The notes beneath the pieces are model-generated. The model saw only the letters and a list, made by a program, of their open reading frames with translations. It was not told where the DNA came from and searched no databases. Made by a program: the position numbers and the translations under genes. From Desulfobacteraceae bacterium (lineage in GTDB: Bacteria > Desulfobacterota > Desulfobacteria > Desulfobacterales > BuS5), in contig JAUVKE010000206.1 in the NCBI GenBank assembly GCA_030592105.1, forward strand, positions 1 through 5,086: a stretch of 5,086 nt of DNA, read 5' to 3'. This document shows, piece by piece, positions 1-5,066 of the stretch (position 1 is the stretch's first letter; every line of letters begins with the position of its first letter).

Positions 1-641
1 AAGGTTATTTTATTGTTGATGCAAATGACAGCATTTATCACGTCAAGCGGGTCGGCGGACAACCACTCGTGATCAAAACCCCGATCCCCGTTAACATTGG
101 AATCAGAAGCATCAAGGTTTCAGAGAATAAGAAAAGGGAAATCTACGGAACATTATTGACAGATAAAAGTGAACTTTATCTCGTTACATATAACAACTAC
201 CGGCTCATCAAACTGCCGCTTATTGATTACAATCCTGATACAATGGATTTCAAGCTCCTGATCAACCCGCTGTATCGGACGGCTGTCTATTCCGATGATC
301 ACATGATTCGTGCTGTTGCAATGGATAAGATGTATCAACCTGTAGCGCGTTATCATGGGTTAATGTTTTCCGACAGGATAACTATAAATGACAAAGTTTT
401 TAAAGTGTTGTTCCCATTTTATATAAAAACTAACGACAAGACGAGCGGTTACTTACAATTTAACCTTATTCAAAACGGATGGCTTGCGTTGATCGGCATA
501 TTGCTATCGCTGTTCTTTGGGGTCATTGTCATGTACAAGCGGAAAATTGAGTTGAAAAACAACTGGCCGGATTTAGCAATCATCATGTTCACCGGCCTGT
601 ATGGTCTGATAGCCGTCACCACCATTGAACCGGAAGCGTGA
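1..641 (+). CDS. C-terminal part of a membrane-anchored protein, DUF4857-like (partial, 5' end outside window)
   Basis: The reading frame is open from the left edge (first whole codon at base 3) to the TGA at 639-641, giving about 212 residues of a longer protein. A GTG at 69 lies inside this frame and is probably not the start, because the frame continues upstream with protein-like sequence (YFIVDANDSIYHVKRVGGQP). The first ~155 residues are soluble and rich in beta-type segments. Two hydrophobic helices follow at about residues 160-178 and 188-208, separated by a basic loop (YKRKIELKNN). This looks like an extracytoplasmic domain anchored by two C-terminal membrane segments. The pattern of a displayed 'value' repeat followed by a two-helix tail recalls DUF4857 proteins, which I remember as neighbours of ABC-transporter genes. 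That family call rests on memory of sequence style, not on a diagnostic motif. The molecular function is unknown. It ends 405 bp before feoA and is probably not in the same transcript. Confidence 0.6.
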   Translation, partial: GYFIVDANDSIYHVKRVGGQPLVIKTPIPVNIGIRSIKVSENKKREIYGTLLTDKSELYLVTYNNYRLIKLPLIDYNPDTMDFKLLINPLYRTAVYSDDHMIRAVAMDKMYQPVARYHGLMFSDRITINDKVFKVLFPFYIKTNDKTSGYLQFNLIQNGWLALIGILLSLFFGVIVMYKRKIELKNNWPDLAIIMFTGLYGLIAVTTIEPEA

Positions 642-642
642 T

Positions 643-753
643 ATGATATTTCAGACACTCAAGCAACAGGTGCTTCAGATAAGCCTGCCAAAGATAATTT
701 ATAGCAGTCAACCTTATCAGGAGGCGATACGCTTGACAATGAAGGATTATTGA
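643..753 (+). CDS. possible small ORF, 36 aa, directly after the upstream gene
   Basis: An ATG at 643 starts one base after the upstream TGA (639-641) and opens a 36-codon frame ending at TGA 751-753. The peptide begins MIFQTLKQQVLQISLPKIIY and ends RLTMKDY. It has a mixed amphipathic and basic character with no signal peptide, membrane helix or recognised motif. A weak GGAAG at 632-636 precedes the ATG, and the tight junction would allow translational coupling to the upstream gene. It could be a real small protein, the remnant of a following gene in that operon, or chance. I do not recognise it and would not assign a function. Confidence 0.25.
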   Translation: MIFQTLKQQVLQISLPKIIYSSQPYQEAIRLTMKDY

Positions 754-863
754 GGGTTATACAGAAACTGAACAAGAATGAAAAAATATATTGTGTGGTA
801 ATTTTTTTAAAAATTTTCATATGCTGCAAAAAAAATCAAAATATTTAGAAAACATAAAAAAAC
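754..863. other. AT-rich intergenic stretch upstream of the feo promoter
   Basis: No gene is visible here. Only ORFs of a few codons occur, for example ATG 778 to a stop at 799-801. From about 780 the sequence is strongly AT-rich with A and T tracts, such as the run of seven T followed by A tracts around 802-813 and several A runs up to 862. Such tracts just upstream of a -35 box could act as an UP element or bent DNA. There is no GC-rich hairpin with a T tail, so no convincing intrinsic terminator for the upstream gene is seen. Confidence 0.5.
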
Positions 864-892
864 TTGACAATAGCTTTGAGATAGACTATTAG
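864..892 (+). promoter_or_regulatory. sigma70-type promoter for the feo operon
   Basis: The -35 box TTGACA (864-869) is a perfect match to consensus. After a 17-bp spacer comes TATTAG (887-892), which matches the TATAAT -10 box at four of six positions. A run of A tracts lies just upstream. Predicted transcription would begin near 899-900, leaving a leader of about 148 nt before the feoA ATG at 1047. No other promoter of similar quality lies between here and feoA. The next three genes follow closely, so this probably drives the whole four-gene operon. Confidence 0.7.
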
Positions 893-896
893 TGAT

Positions 897-928
897 TTCT
901 AATTAAATTAGAATATTAAATTTTAATA
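897..928. promoter_or_regulatory. two abutting perfect palindromes at the predicted start site, candidate metalloregulator operator
   Basis: Bases 897-913 (TTCTAATTAAATTAGAA) form a perfect inverted repeat with 8-bp arms around one central base. Bases 914-928 (TATTAAATTTTAATA) form a second one with 7-bp arms around one base. The two abut with no gap, and their centres (905 and 921) are 16 bp apart. The half-site ATTAG also occurs at 888-892 within the -10 box, so ATTAG, CTAAT and ATTAG half-sites run across the promoter. Position immediately downstream of the -10 box, before ferrous-iron genes, fits a repressor site for Fur or a DtxR/IdeR-type regulator. The sequence is not a clear match to a textbook Fur or DtxR box, so the regulator is inferred. 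AT-rich DNA makes palindromes easier to find by chance. Confidence 0.5.
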
Positions 929-1046
929 AGGGATGGCTTACGGTCTCCGGCCAATCAAGGTCGCGGAGAAAGTGAAGGCGTAACTTGGAGATTTTGTATA
1001 AAGCTCTGGTTACGCCTTTTTTGTTTTTTCAAGAGGAAAATAAAGA
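899..1046 (+). ncRNA. structured feoA leader RNA, candidate attenuator or riboswitch
   Basis: The predicted 5' UTR folds into consistent parts. A hairpin is made of TCTCC (944-948) with GGAGA (965-969), continued by GGCC (949-952) with GGTC (959-962). It has loop AATCAA and a two-base bulge. Outside it, TTACG (938-942) can pair with CGTAA (979-983), enclosing the hairpin and a single-stranded purine-rich joint (970-978). CGTAA is also part of the 5' arm of the terminator at 975-1018, so the two folds exclude each other. That is the layout of an aptamer plus expression platform in which the upstream pairing works as an antiterminator. I compared it from memory with c-di-GMP, Moco, fluoride, yybP-ykoY manganese, czcD/NiCo, cobalamin, TPP, SAM and ZTP riboswitches and recognise none of them. 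It could instead be a free small RNA ending at the terminator. Confidence 0.5.
975..1029 (+). terminator. intrinsic terminator inside the feoA leader
   Basis: A perfect 10-bp stem is formed by AAGGCGTAAC (975-984) with GTTACGCCTT (1009-1018). It can be extended inside by GAG (988-990) with CTC (1004-1006) and flanking G-U pairs. A T-rich tract, interrupted by one G, runs from 1017 to 1029. This is a textbook Rho-independent terminator, yet it stands downstream of the feo promoter and ends only a few bases before the feoA ribosome binding site (1032-1037). It cannot serve the upstream gene well, being over 330 bp past its stop. It is best read as a conditional terminator that feoA transcription must pass. 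Confidence 0.8.
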
Positions 1047-1271
1047 ATGACATTAGATGAAATCAAGCAAGATCAGGAGTGTGAAATTGTGGATATCACT
1101 TCAGAAGGTGTTATAGGACAGCGGCTTCTGGATATGGGATTTATTCCCGGAACCCGTATAAAAGTTATACGAAACGCACCTCTTGTGGATCCAATTGAAT
1201 TTTTGCTGAAGGGATATCATATCAGCCTGCGCCATTCCGAAGCTAAACAGGTAGAGGTAACCCTGTTATGA
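1047..1271 (+). CDS. feoA: FeoA, small SH3-like cytoplasmic partner of the FeoB iron transporter
   Basis: This 74-residue protein is of normal FeoA length. The core signature is visible: GQRLLDMGFIPGTRIKVIRN (residues 24-43), followed by DPIEFLLKGYHISLRHSEAKQVEV (48-71), the characteristic FeoA SH3-like barrel with its 'G..ISLR..EA..I.V' ending. FeoA is a cytoplasmic protein required for or stimulating ferrous iron uptake by FeoB; its exact biochemical role is still debated. The ATG at 1047 is preceded by AGAGGA (1032-1037) at 9-nt spacing. The stop TGA (1269-1271) overlaps the feoB ATG (1268-1270) in an ATGA junction, so the two are translationally coupled. Expression depends on reading through the terminator immediately upstream. 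No residue looks missing. Confidence 0.95.
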   Translation: MTLDEIKQDQECEIVDITSEGVIGQRLLDMGFIPGTRIKVIRNAPLVDPIEFLLKGYHISLRHSEAKQVEVTLL

Positions 1272-3775
1272 ACGATAAATCCCCAAAAATTATGGTAGCA
1301 TTAGCTGGTCAGCCCAATTCAGGCAAGTCTACTGTTTTCAACCTTCTTACCGGCGCAAGGCAGCATGTTGCCAATTATCCAGGCGTGACCGTAGAGAAAA
1401 AGACCGGTTCTTTCCATCTGGAAGAGGTTCAGATCGAATTAACTGACCTTCCTGGGACGCACAGCCTCACATCCTATACTCAGGAAGAGCGGATAGCCAG
1501 GGATTTTCTGCTCAACGAGAGACCTGCGGCGGTCGTGAATGTGGTGGATGCTTCCAATATAGAGCTAAATCTCTATTTGAGCTTTCAATTAGCGGAGATG
1601 GGTATTCCCCTTGTCATTAACCTGAATATGGTGGATGTGGCCGAAAAACGTGGACAAAAGATTGATATTGAAAATTTAAGCCGGCAATTGGGAACTCTTG
1701 TGATTCCTACGATAGGAAACAGGGGCAAGGGAAAAAAGAAACTTAAGGAAGCTATCAGGGCTGTAACCCAGGAAGGACAAAATGCCCCTTTTCGAATTGA
1801 CTATGGGGATGATCTTGAACCTGTTTTAGATTCTCTGGAAAAACGACTCTCAACGGAAACAGAAATTTCCGGCCGTTATCCGATTCGATGGCTGGCAGTG
1901 AAGCTTCTGGAAAAGGATGAAGAGGCGCAAAGGCTGGTTAGAAAATATTCAAAAAAAAGCGGGATAATACTGAGGTCAGTGGAAGAAAAAAGAGAGGAGT
2001 TTACGCAAAAGCATAAGAAATCTCCACAAAAGGTTATAGCCATTATGCGCCATAAAAAGGCCGAAAGAATCGTGGAGGCGAGTGTCACCCGCACTAAAAA
2101 GATAAGCAGGACGCTCACGGACAGGATTGACCATGTGGTCTGTAACCGTTTTTCAGGGCCGATTGTCCTGGCCGCTACCATCTATCTTATTTATGAAATC
2201 GCCATTGTTCAGGGATATAAAATCACTGTCTACACATGGCCTGTGCTTGCATGGTTCAGGGATATTATAGCGTTGCTGCTTCCTTCTGAAGGATTTATTT
2301 TTGATCCCATCTTTCGCTCCATGCCCTTGTGGGTCGTAGATGGTACCATCGCTGTACTGAATTACGTGCCTATTTTTCTTATCCTGTTTGCACTTATAGC
2401 TATCCTGGAAGATACTGGTTATATGGCAAGAATGGCCTTTATCCTGGACAGAGTATTCAGATATTTTGGTCTCCACGGTCAATCAGTTCTGCCTATGGTC
2501 ATTGGCGGCCTGTATGTCGGTGGCTGCGCCATACCAGGAGTTATGGCCTGCCGTGCCATGAAAGATGAAAAAGCCAAGATGGCGACCATTATGATTATTC
2601 CGCTCATGAACTGTCTGGCAAAAATTCCTTTTTATGTGCTTTTGATCGGTATATTTTTTGCAGCACATAAAGGGATTGCCATGTTTTTTATAGCCACAAT
2701 TACCATCATCATAGCTCTTTCCGTAGCTAAAATCTTAAGCTTTACAGTGCTGAGGAACAAGGAAAGCGCTCCTTTTGTCATGGCGATGCCGCCATATCAC
2801 GTGCCTACTATCCAGGGAGTTCTTCGCCGCTGTATTGAAAGAACCTGGCTGTTTATCAAAAAAATTATCACCATCGTTATTATAGTCTCTGTTATTGTTT
2901 ATGCGTTTATATCTTTTCCCGGTTTAAGCAAAGAAAGAAAGACCCATTATATAAGTCAAGCTGATCAGACAGAACAGATCCTTTTTAAAAAGATAGGAAA
3001 GGAGAATCCTTATGCCGGTCTTCTGGCAGGAGACAACTTGATGGAATTTACAAAATATTGGAGAGATTATAAGAAAGCAAAGATGGGTGCTAAAGGCAAA
3101 AAAGGAAAAGAAGCTGTTGTTCAAAAATTCAGGAAGGAAAATTTTGAATTCTTTAAAATTATAAAAAAGGGAAAATTTAAATCAGAAGGGGAAGTGATAA
3201 AAGATGAATATGCCGAAAATGTTTACAATGCTTTTAAAAAGCTGAATAAAAGCACGAATAAACTTCGCAGAGAAATAAAGGAAGAGACAATTATAAACAG
3301 TTATATGGGCCGTGCCGGGCGTTTTATAGAACCTTTAACCAAATGGGCGGGCTTTAACTGGCGCGTAAATATTGCCCTTATGAGCGCATTTGCAGCCAAA
3401 GAGAGCAGTGTGGCAACCCTTGGGGGTATTTATCAATCGCCATCTGGGGGAAAGGATGTCCTGGAGAAGAGGATCAAGGAAAAAGAAAAAGACTGGACAG
3501 CCCTTCATGTGTTGGCCATCATGCTCTTTATGGCCATGTACCCTCCCTGTATTCCTACCCTTATGATGATCAGGGTTGAGACAGGAAGTACAAAATGGAT
3601 GCTTTTCGCCACTTTTTATCCGATTGTTTTAGGGATAATCATAGCCGTTCTTATATTTACTGGCGGTAATCTATTGGGTCTATCCGGAATGCAGGCCATG
3701 ATCGCCTTTTATATTCTAGCATTAGTTATTCTTGTATTAATGGGATTTATCAAGATAGATCATGAATATGCTTAA
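1268..3775 (+). CDS. feoB: FeoB, GTPase-linked ferrous iron permease, variant with a long lysine-rich loop
   Basis: FeoB is the inner-membrane Fe(II) transporter with an N-terminal cytoplasmic G-protein domain. Visible motifs are G1 GQPNSGKS (residues 14-21, usually GNPNSGK), switch I NYPGVTVEKKTG (36-47, Thr41), G3 DLPG (60-63) and G4 NMVD (120-123). A helical regulatory region follows, ending in TLTDRID (282-288) before the first membrane segment at about 298. The permease core has the family blocks GLHGQSVLP (401-409), a first gate GGCAIPG with Cys420, a second gate MNCLAKIPFY with Cys449, NSYMGRAGRFIEP (677-689), the AAKE motif after Trp698, and YPPCIP with Cys761. At 835 residues it is longer than the roughly 770 of E. 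coli FeoB. This is mainly due to residues 553-676, with about 26 lysines in 124, between two membrane segments, in a loop predicted periplasmic. An extra hydrophobic segment lies near the C terminus (about 805-828). No separate feoC is present. Confidence 0.95.
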   Translation: MNDKSPKIMVALAGQPNSGKSTVFNLLTGARQHVANYPGVTVEKKTGSFHLEEVQIELTDLPGTHSLTSYTQEERIARDFLLNERPAAVVNVVDASNIELNLYLSFQLAEMGIPLVINLNMVDVAEKRGQKIDIENLSRQLGTLVIPTIGNRGKGKKKLKEAIRAVTQEGQNAPFRIDYGDDLEPVLDSLEKRLSTETEISGRYPIRWLAVKLLEKDEEAQRLVRKYSKKSGIILRSVEEKREEFTQKHKKSPQKVIAIMRHKKAERIVEASVTRTKKISRTLTDRIDHVVCNRFSGPIVLAATIYLIYEIAIVQGYKITVYTWPVLAWFRDIIALLLPSEGFIFDPIFRSMPLWVVDGTIAVLNYVPIFLILFALIAILEDTGYMARMAFILDRVFRYFGLHGQSVLPMVIGGLYVGGCAIPGVMACRAMKDEKAKMATIMIIPLMNCLAKIPFYVLLIGIFFAAHKGIAMFFIATITIIIALSVAKILSFTVLRNKESAPFVMAMPPYHVPTIQGVLRRCIERTWLFIKKIITIVIIVSVIVYAFISFPGLSKERKTHYISQADQTEQILFKKIGKENPYAGLLAGDNLMEFTKYWRDYKKAKMGAKGKKGKEAVVQKFRKENFEFFKIIKKGKFKSEGEVIKDEYAENVYNAFKKLNKSTNKLRREIKEETIINSYMGRAGRFIEPLTKWAGFNWRVNIALMSAFAAKESSVATLGGIYQSPSGGKDVLEKRIKEKEKDWTALHVLAIMLFMAMYPPCIPTLMMIRVETGSTKWMLFATFYPIVLGIIIAVLIFTGGNLLGLSGMQAMIAFYILALVILVLMGFIKIDHEYA

Positions 3776-3793
3776 AGATAAGGAGATATTCTA

Positions 3794-4117
3794 ATGAGAA
3801 AAATAGCAATAATTATGACGGCATTTTTTGTCCTTGGAGTTTTTTTAACCCCAAATGTATTTGCTCACACACCTCTTTGCTCATGCTCGGATGAAGGTGA
3901 CGGGACAATCTTGTGTGAGGGAGGGTTTTCTGACGGATCCTCGGCCGCCGGGGTAAAAATGACAGTGGTGAACTCTGAAGGCAAGACGCTTATAGAAGAA
4001 GTAATGAATGAAGATAGTGAGTTTACATTCAAAAAACCTGAAGGCCGTTACAAGGTCATTTTTGACGCCGGACCAGGTCATGAAGTAGAGGTGCCAGGCT
4101 CAGAAATTACAGAATAA
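3794..4117 (+). CDS. small exported Cys-containing protein, probable periplasmic metal-handling partner
   Basis: This 107-residue protein starts with a clear Sec signal peptide: MRK, a hydrophobic core at residues 4-18, and a cleavage site after VFA (22-24). The mature form would begin His25-Thr-Pro-Leu-Cys29-Ser-Cys31, with a third cysteine at 41. An N-terminal His plus a CxC motif is a plausible metal site. The rest (GGFSDGSSAAGVKMTVVNSE, then SEFTFKKPEGRYKVIFDAGP) resembles a small beta-sandwich of the carboxypeptidase-regulatory/transthyretin-like type. From memory, similar proteins accompany DUF4198 proteins and Ni/Co ECF transporters in Desulfobacterota, in a role like NikL; that analogy was not checked. 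The ATG at 3794 has AGGAGA at 3781-3786, and the gene lies 18 bp after feoB, so it is co-transcribed. The start is supported by both the ribosome binding site and the signal peptide. Confidence 0.75.
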   Translation: MRKIAIIMTAFFVLGVFLTPNVFAHTPLCSCSDEGDGTILCEGGFSDGSSAAGVKMTVVNSEGKTLIEEVMNEDSEFTFKKPEGRYKVIFDAGPGHEVEVPGSEITE

Positions 4118-4127
4118 AAAATTAGCC

Positions 4128-4161
4128 CCATTAAATCAAGAGAATAAAAAATATTTAATGG
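4128..4161 (+). repeat. intergenic hairpin between the two exported-protein genes
   Basis: CCATTAAAT (4128-4136) and ATTTAATGG (4153-4161) form a perfect 9-bp inverted repeat around a 16-nt A-rich loop. There is no T tract after it on the + strand, so it is unlikely to be an intrinsic terminator. It may be an mRNA processing or stability element that sets different levels for the downstream DUF4198 gene, or it may be chance in AT-rich DNA. Confidence 0.4.
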
Positions 4162-4184
4162 ATAAAAATTAAAATAGTGAACGA

Positions 4185-4207
4185 TTAATTATGGAGAATT
4201 AATTATG
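4185..4207 (+). promoter_or_regulatory. ribosome binding site region with a 9-bp direct repeat that duplicates the start codon
   Basis: TTAATTATG occurs at 4185-4193 and again at 4199-4207, flanking GAGAA. The second copy contains the chosen start ATG (4205). GGAGA (4193-4197) sits 7 nt upstream of that start and is the ribosome binding site. The first ATG (4191) opens only ATG-GAG-AAT-TAA, three codons in another frame, overlapping the ribosome binding site. The true start is decided by the signal peptide, which follows only the 4205 ATG. Confidence 0.5.
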
Positions 4208-5026
4208 AAAAGATTTGTGTTTTTGTTGTCTGTATTTATGATTTTTGCATTAAGTGTTCCAGCTTTTGCGCATTTTCAAATGATCTATAGCCCTGACAGC
4301 GTTCCGAAATCAAAGAAGCTTAATCTTAAGCTTGTCTTTACTCACCCCTTTGAAGCAGGGCATACTATGGACATAGGGAAGGATGAAAAAGGCAAGATAC
4401 ATCCACCTGTAGCCTTTGGTGAAATGCACAAAGGAAAGAAAAAGGATCTGCTTGACAAATTAAAACCTGTCACCTTTACAAGTTTGACAAATAGCGGAAG
4501 AGCATATGAAGCTGATGTTAGGTTAAAAGGCATGGGAGATCACGTTTTTTATTTTGTTCCCGCACCTTATTATGAGGGTTCTGAGAATAGCTATATCCAG
4601 CAGTGTACAAAGGTTATTTTTAATGTAGCCGGTGCCCCGACAGACTGGGATATACCAGTGGGTGATCCTTTACCGGTAGAAATTATTCCACTTGATAAAC
4701 CTTATGCCCTTTGGGTTGGAAATGTTTTCAGAGGAATTGTGACATGCCAGGGTAAACCGGTTCCTTATGCTGAAATAGAGGTAGAGTATCTGAACCATGA
4801 TGTTAAAGATAATGCATTTGATAGAGAGGCTAAGGTAGATGCTCCTCATGATGCTCTGATTACCATGACAATAAAAGCAGATGTAAATGGTGTATTTACA
4901 TTTGGTATTCCAAAGGCAGGCTGGTGGGGTTTTTGTGCTCTTGGTGCCGGAGGAGATCTGACGCATAATGGAAAAGAACTCTCTCAGGATGCGGTTATCT
5001 GGGTTCAGGCATTAGAAATGAAATAA
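4205..5026 (+). CDS. DUF4198 periplasmic protein (NikK/NikM-type), probable metal-delivery component of the Feo operon
   Basis: The 273-residue product has a Sec signal peptide with basic MKR, a hydrophobic core at 4-18, and cleavage after AFA (20-22). The mature protein would begin His23-Phe-Gln-Met. The body fits DUF4198: an N-terminal block with FTHPFEAGHTMDIG (45-58; His47, His53 and Met55 are candidate metal ligands), a middle block ending in TKVIFNVAG, and a C-terminal transthyretin-like block with PYALWVGNVFRGIVTCQGKP and EIEVEYLN. Cysteines are at 134, 181 and 244. DUF4198 proteins are known mainly as extracytoplasmic accessory parts of nickel and cobalt ECF transporters and are often annotated NikM/NikK-like. 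Here it follows feoAB and the small exported protein on the same strand, so I infer a role in capturing or presenting Fe(II) or another divalent metal to FeoB. The metal is not shown by the sequence. Confidence 0.8.
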   Translation: MKRFVFLLSVFMIFALSVPAFAHFQMIYSPDSVPKSKKLNLKLVFTHPFEAGHTMDIGKDEKGKIHPPVAFGEMHKGKKKDLLDKLKPVTFTSLTNSGRAYEADVRLKGMGDHVFYFVPAPYYEGSENSYIQQCTKVIFNVAGAPTDWDIPVGDPLPVEIIPLDKPYALWVGNVFRGIVTCQGKPVPYAEIEVEYLNHDVKDNAFDREAKVDAPHDALITMTIKADVNGVFTFGIPKAGWWGFCALGAGGDLTHNGKELSQDAVIWVQALEMK

Positions 5027-5028
5027 TA

Positions 5029-5051
5029 TTGTAGGGGCAGGCTCCCCGTGT
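5029..5051. repeat. short GC-rich repeat unit, copy 1
   Basis: TTGTAGGGGCA (5029-5039) begins a unit in which GGGG (5034-5037) can pair with CCCC (5044-5047) around a six-base loop, ending in GTGT. It begins three bases after the DUF4198 stop codon. It is much more GC-rich than its surroundings. Units beginning GTAGGGGC are a common dispersed extragenic repeat style in several environmental bacteria; this identification is from memory. There is no T tail, so it is not a typical terminator, although the fold could protect the 3' end of the operon mRNA. Confidence 0.5.
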
Positions 5052-5066
5052 GTTACCTTTATATAT

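Noticed and set aside
69..641. GTG at 69 as the start of the left-hand gene
   Set aside because: The same frame is open to the left edge and reads as protein-like sequence upstream of 69, so the gene most likely begins outside the window.
733..763. Second promoter starting at TTGACA 733-738
   Set aside because: The -35 box is perfect, but the best -10 candidates (TATACA at 758 or nearby) need a 19-bp spacer or match poorly, and the box sits inside the possible 36-codon ORF. The promoter at 864-892 is much better.
802..820. Terminator for the upstream gene at the T and A tracts
   Set aside because: The tracts are self-complementary A/T only, with no GC stem, so they do not make a convincing intrinsic terminator.
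929..1030. Known riboswitch class (c-di-GMP, Moco, fluoride, manganese yybP-ykoY, czcD/NiCo, cobalamin)
   Set aside because: The conserved core sequences of these classes as I know them are not present; an Rfam covariance scan would settle it.
1876..2668. Minus-strand ORFs of 61-109 codons and a + strand 79-codon ORF inside feoB
   Set aside because: They lie in other frames of a well-supported feoB reading frame, have no recognisable domains and no good ribosome binding site context; they are shadows.
4342..4966. Minus-strand ORFs of 63 and 98 codons within the DUF4198 gene
   Set aside because: They overlap a gene with a signal peptide and clear family blocks on the + strand and show no features of their own.
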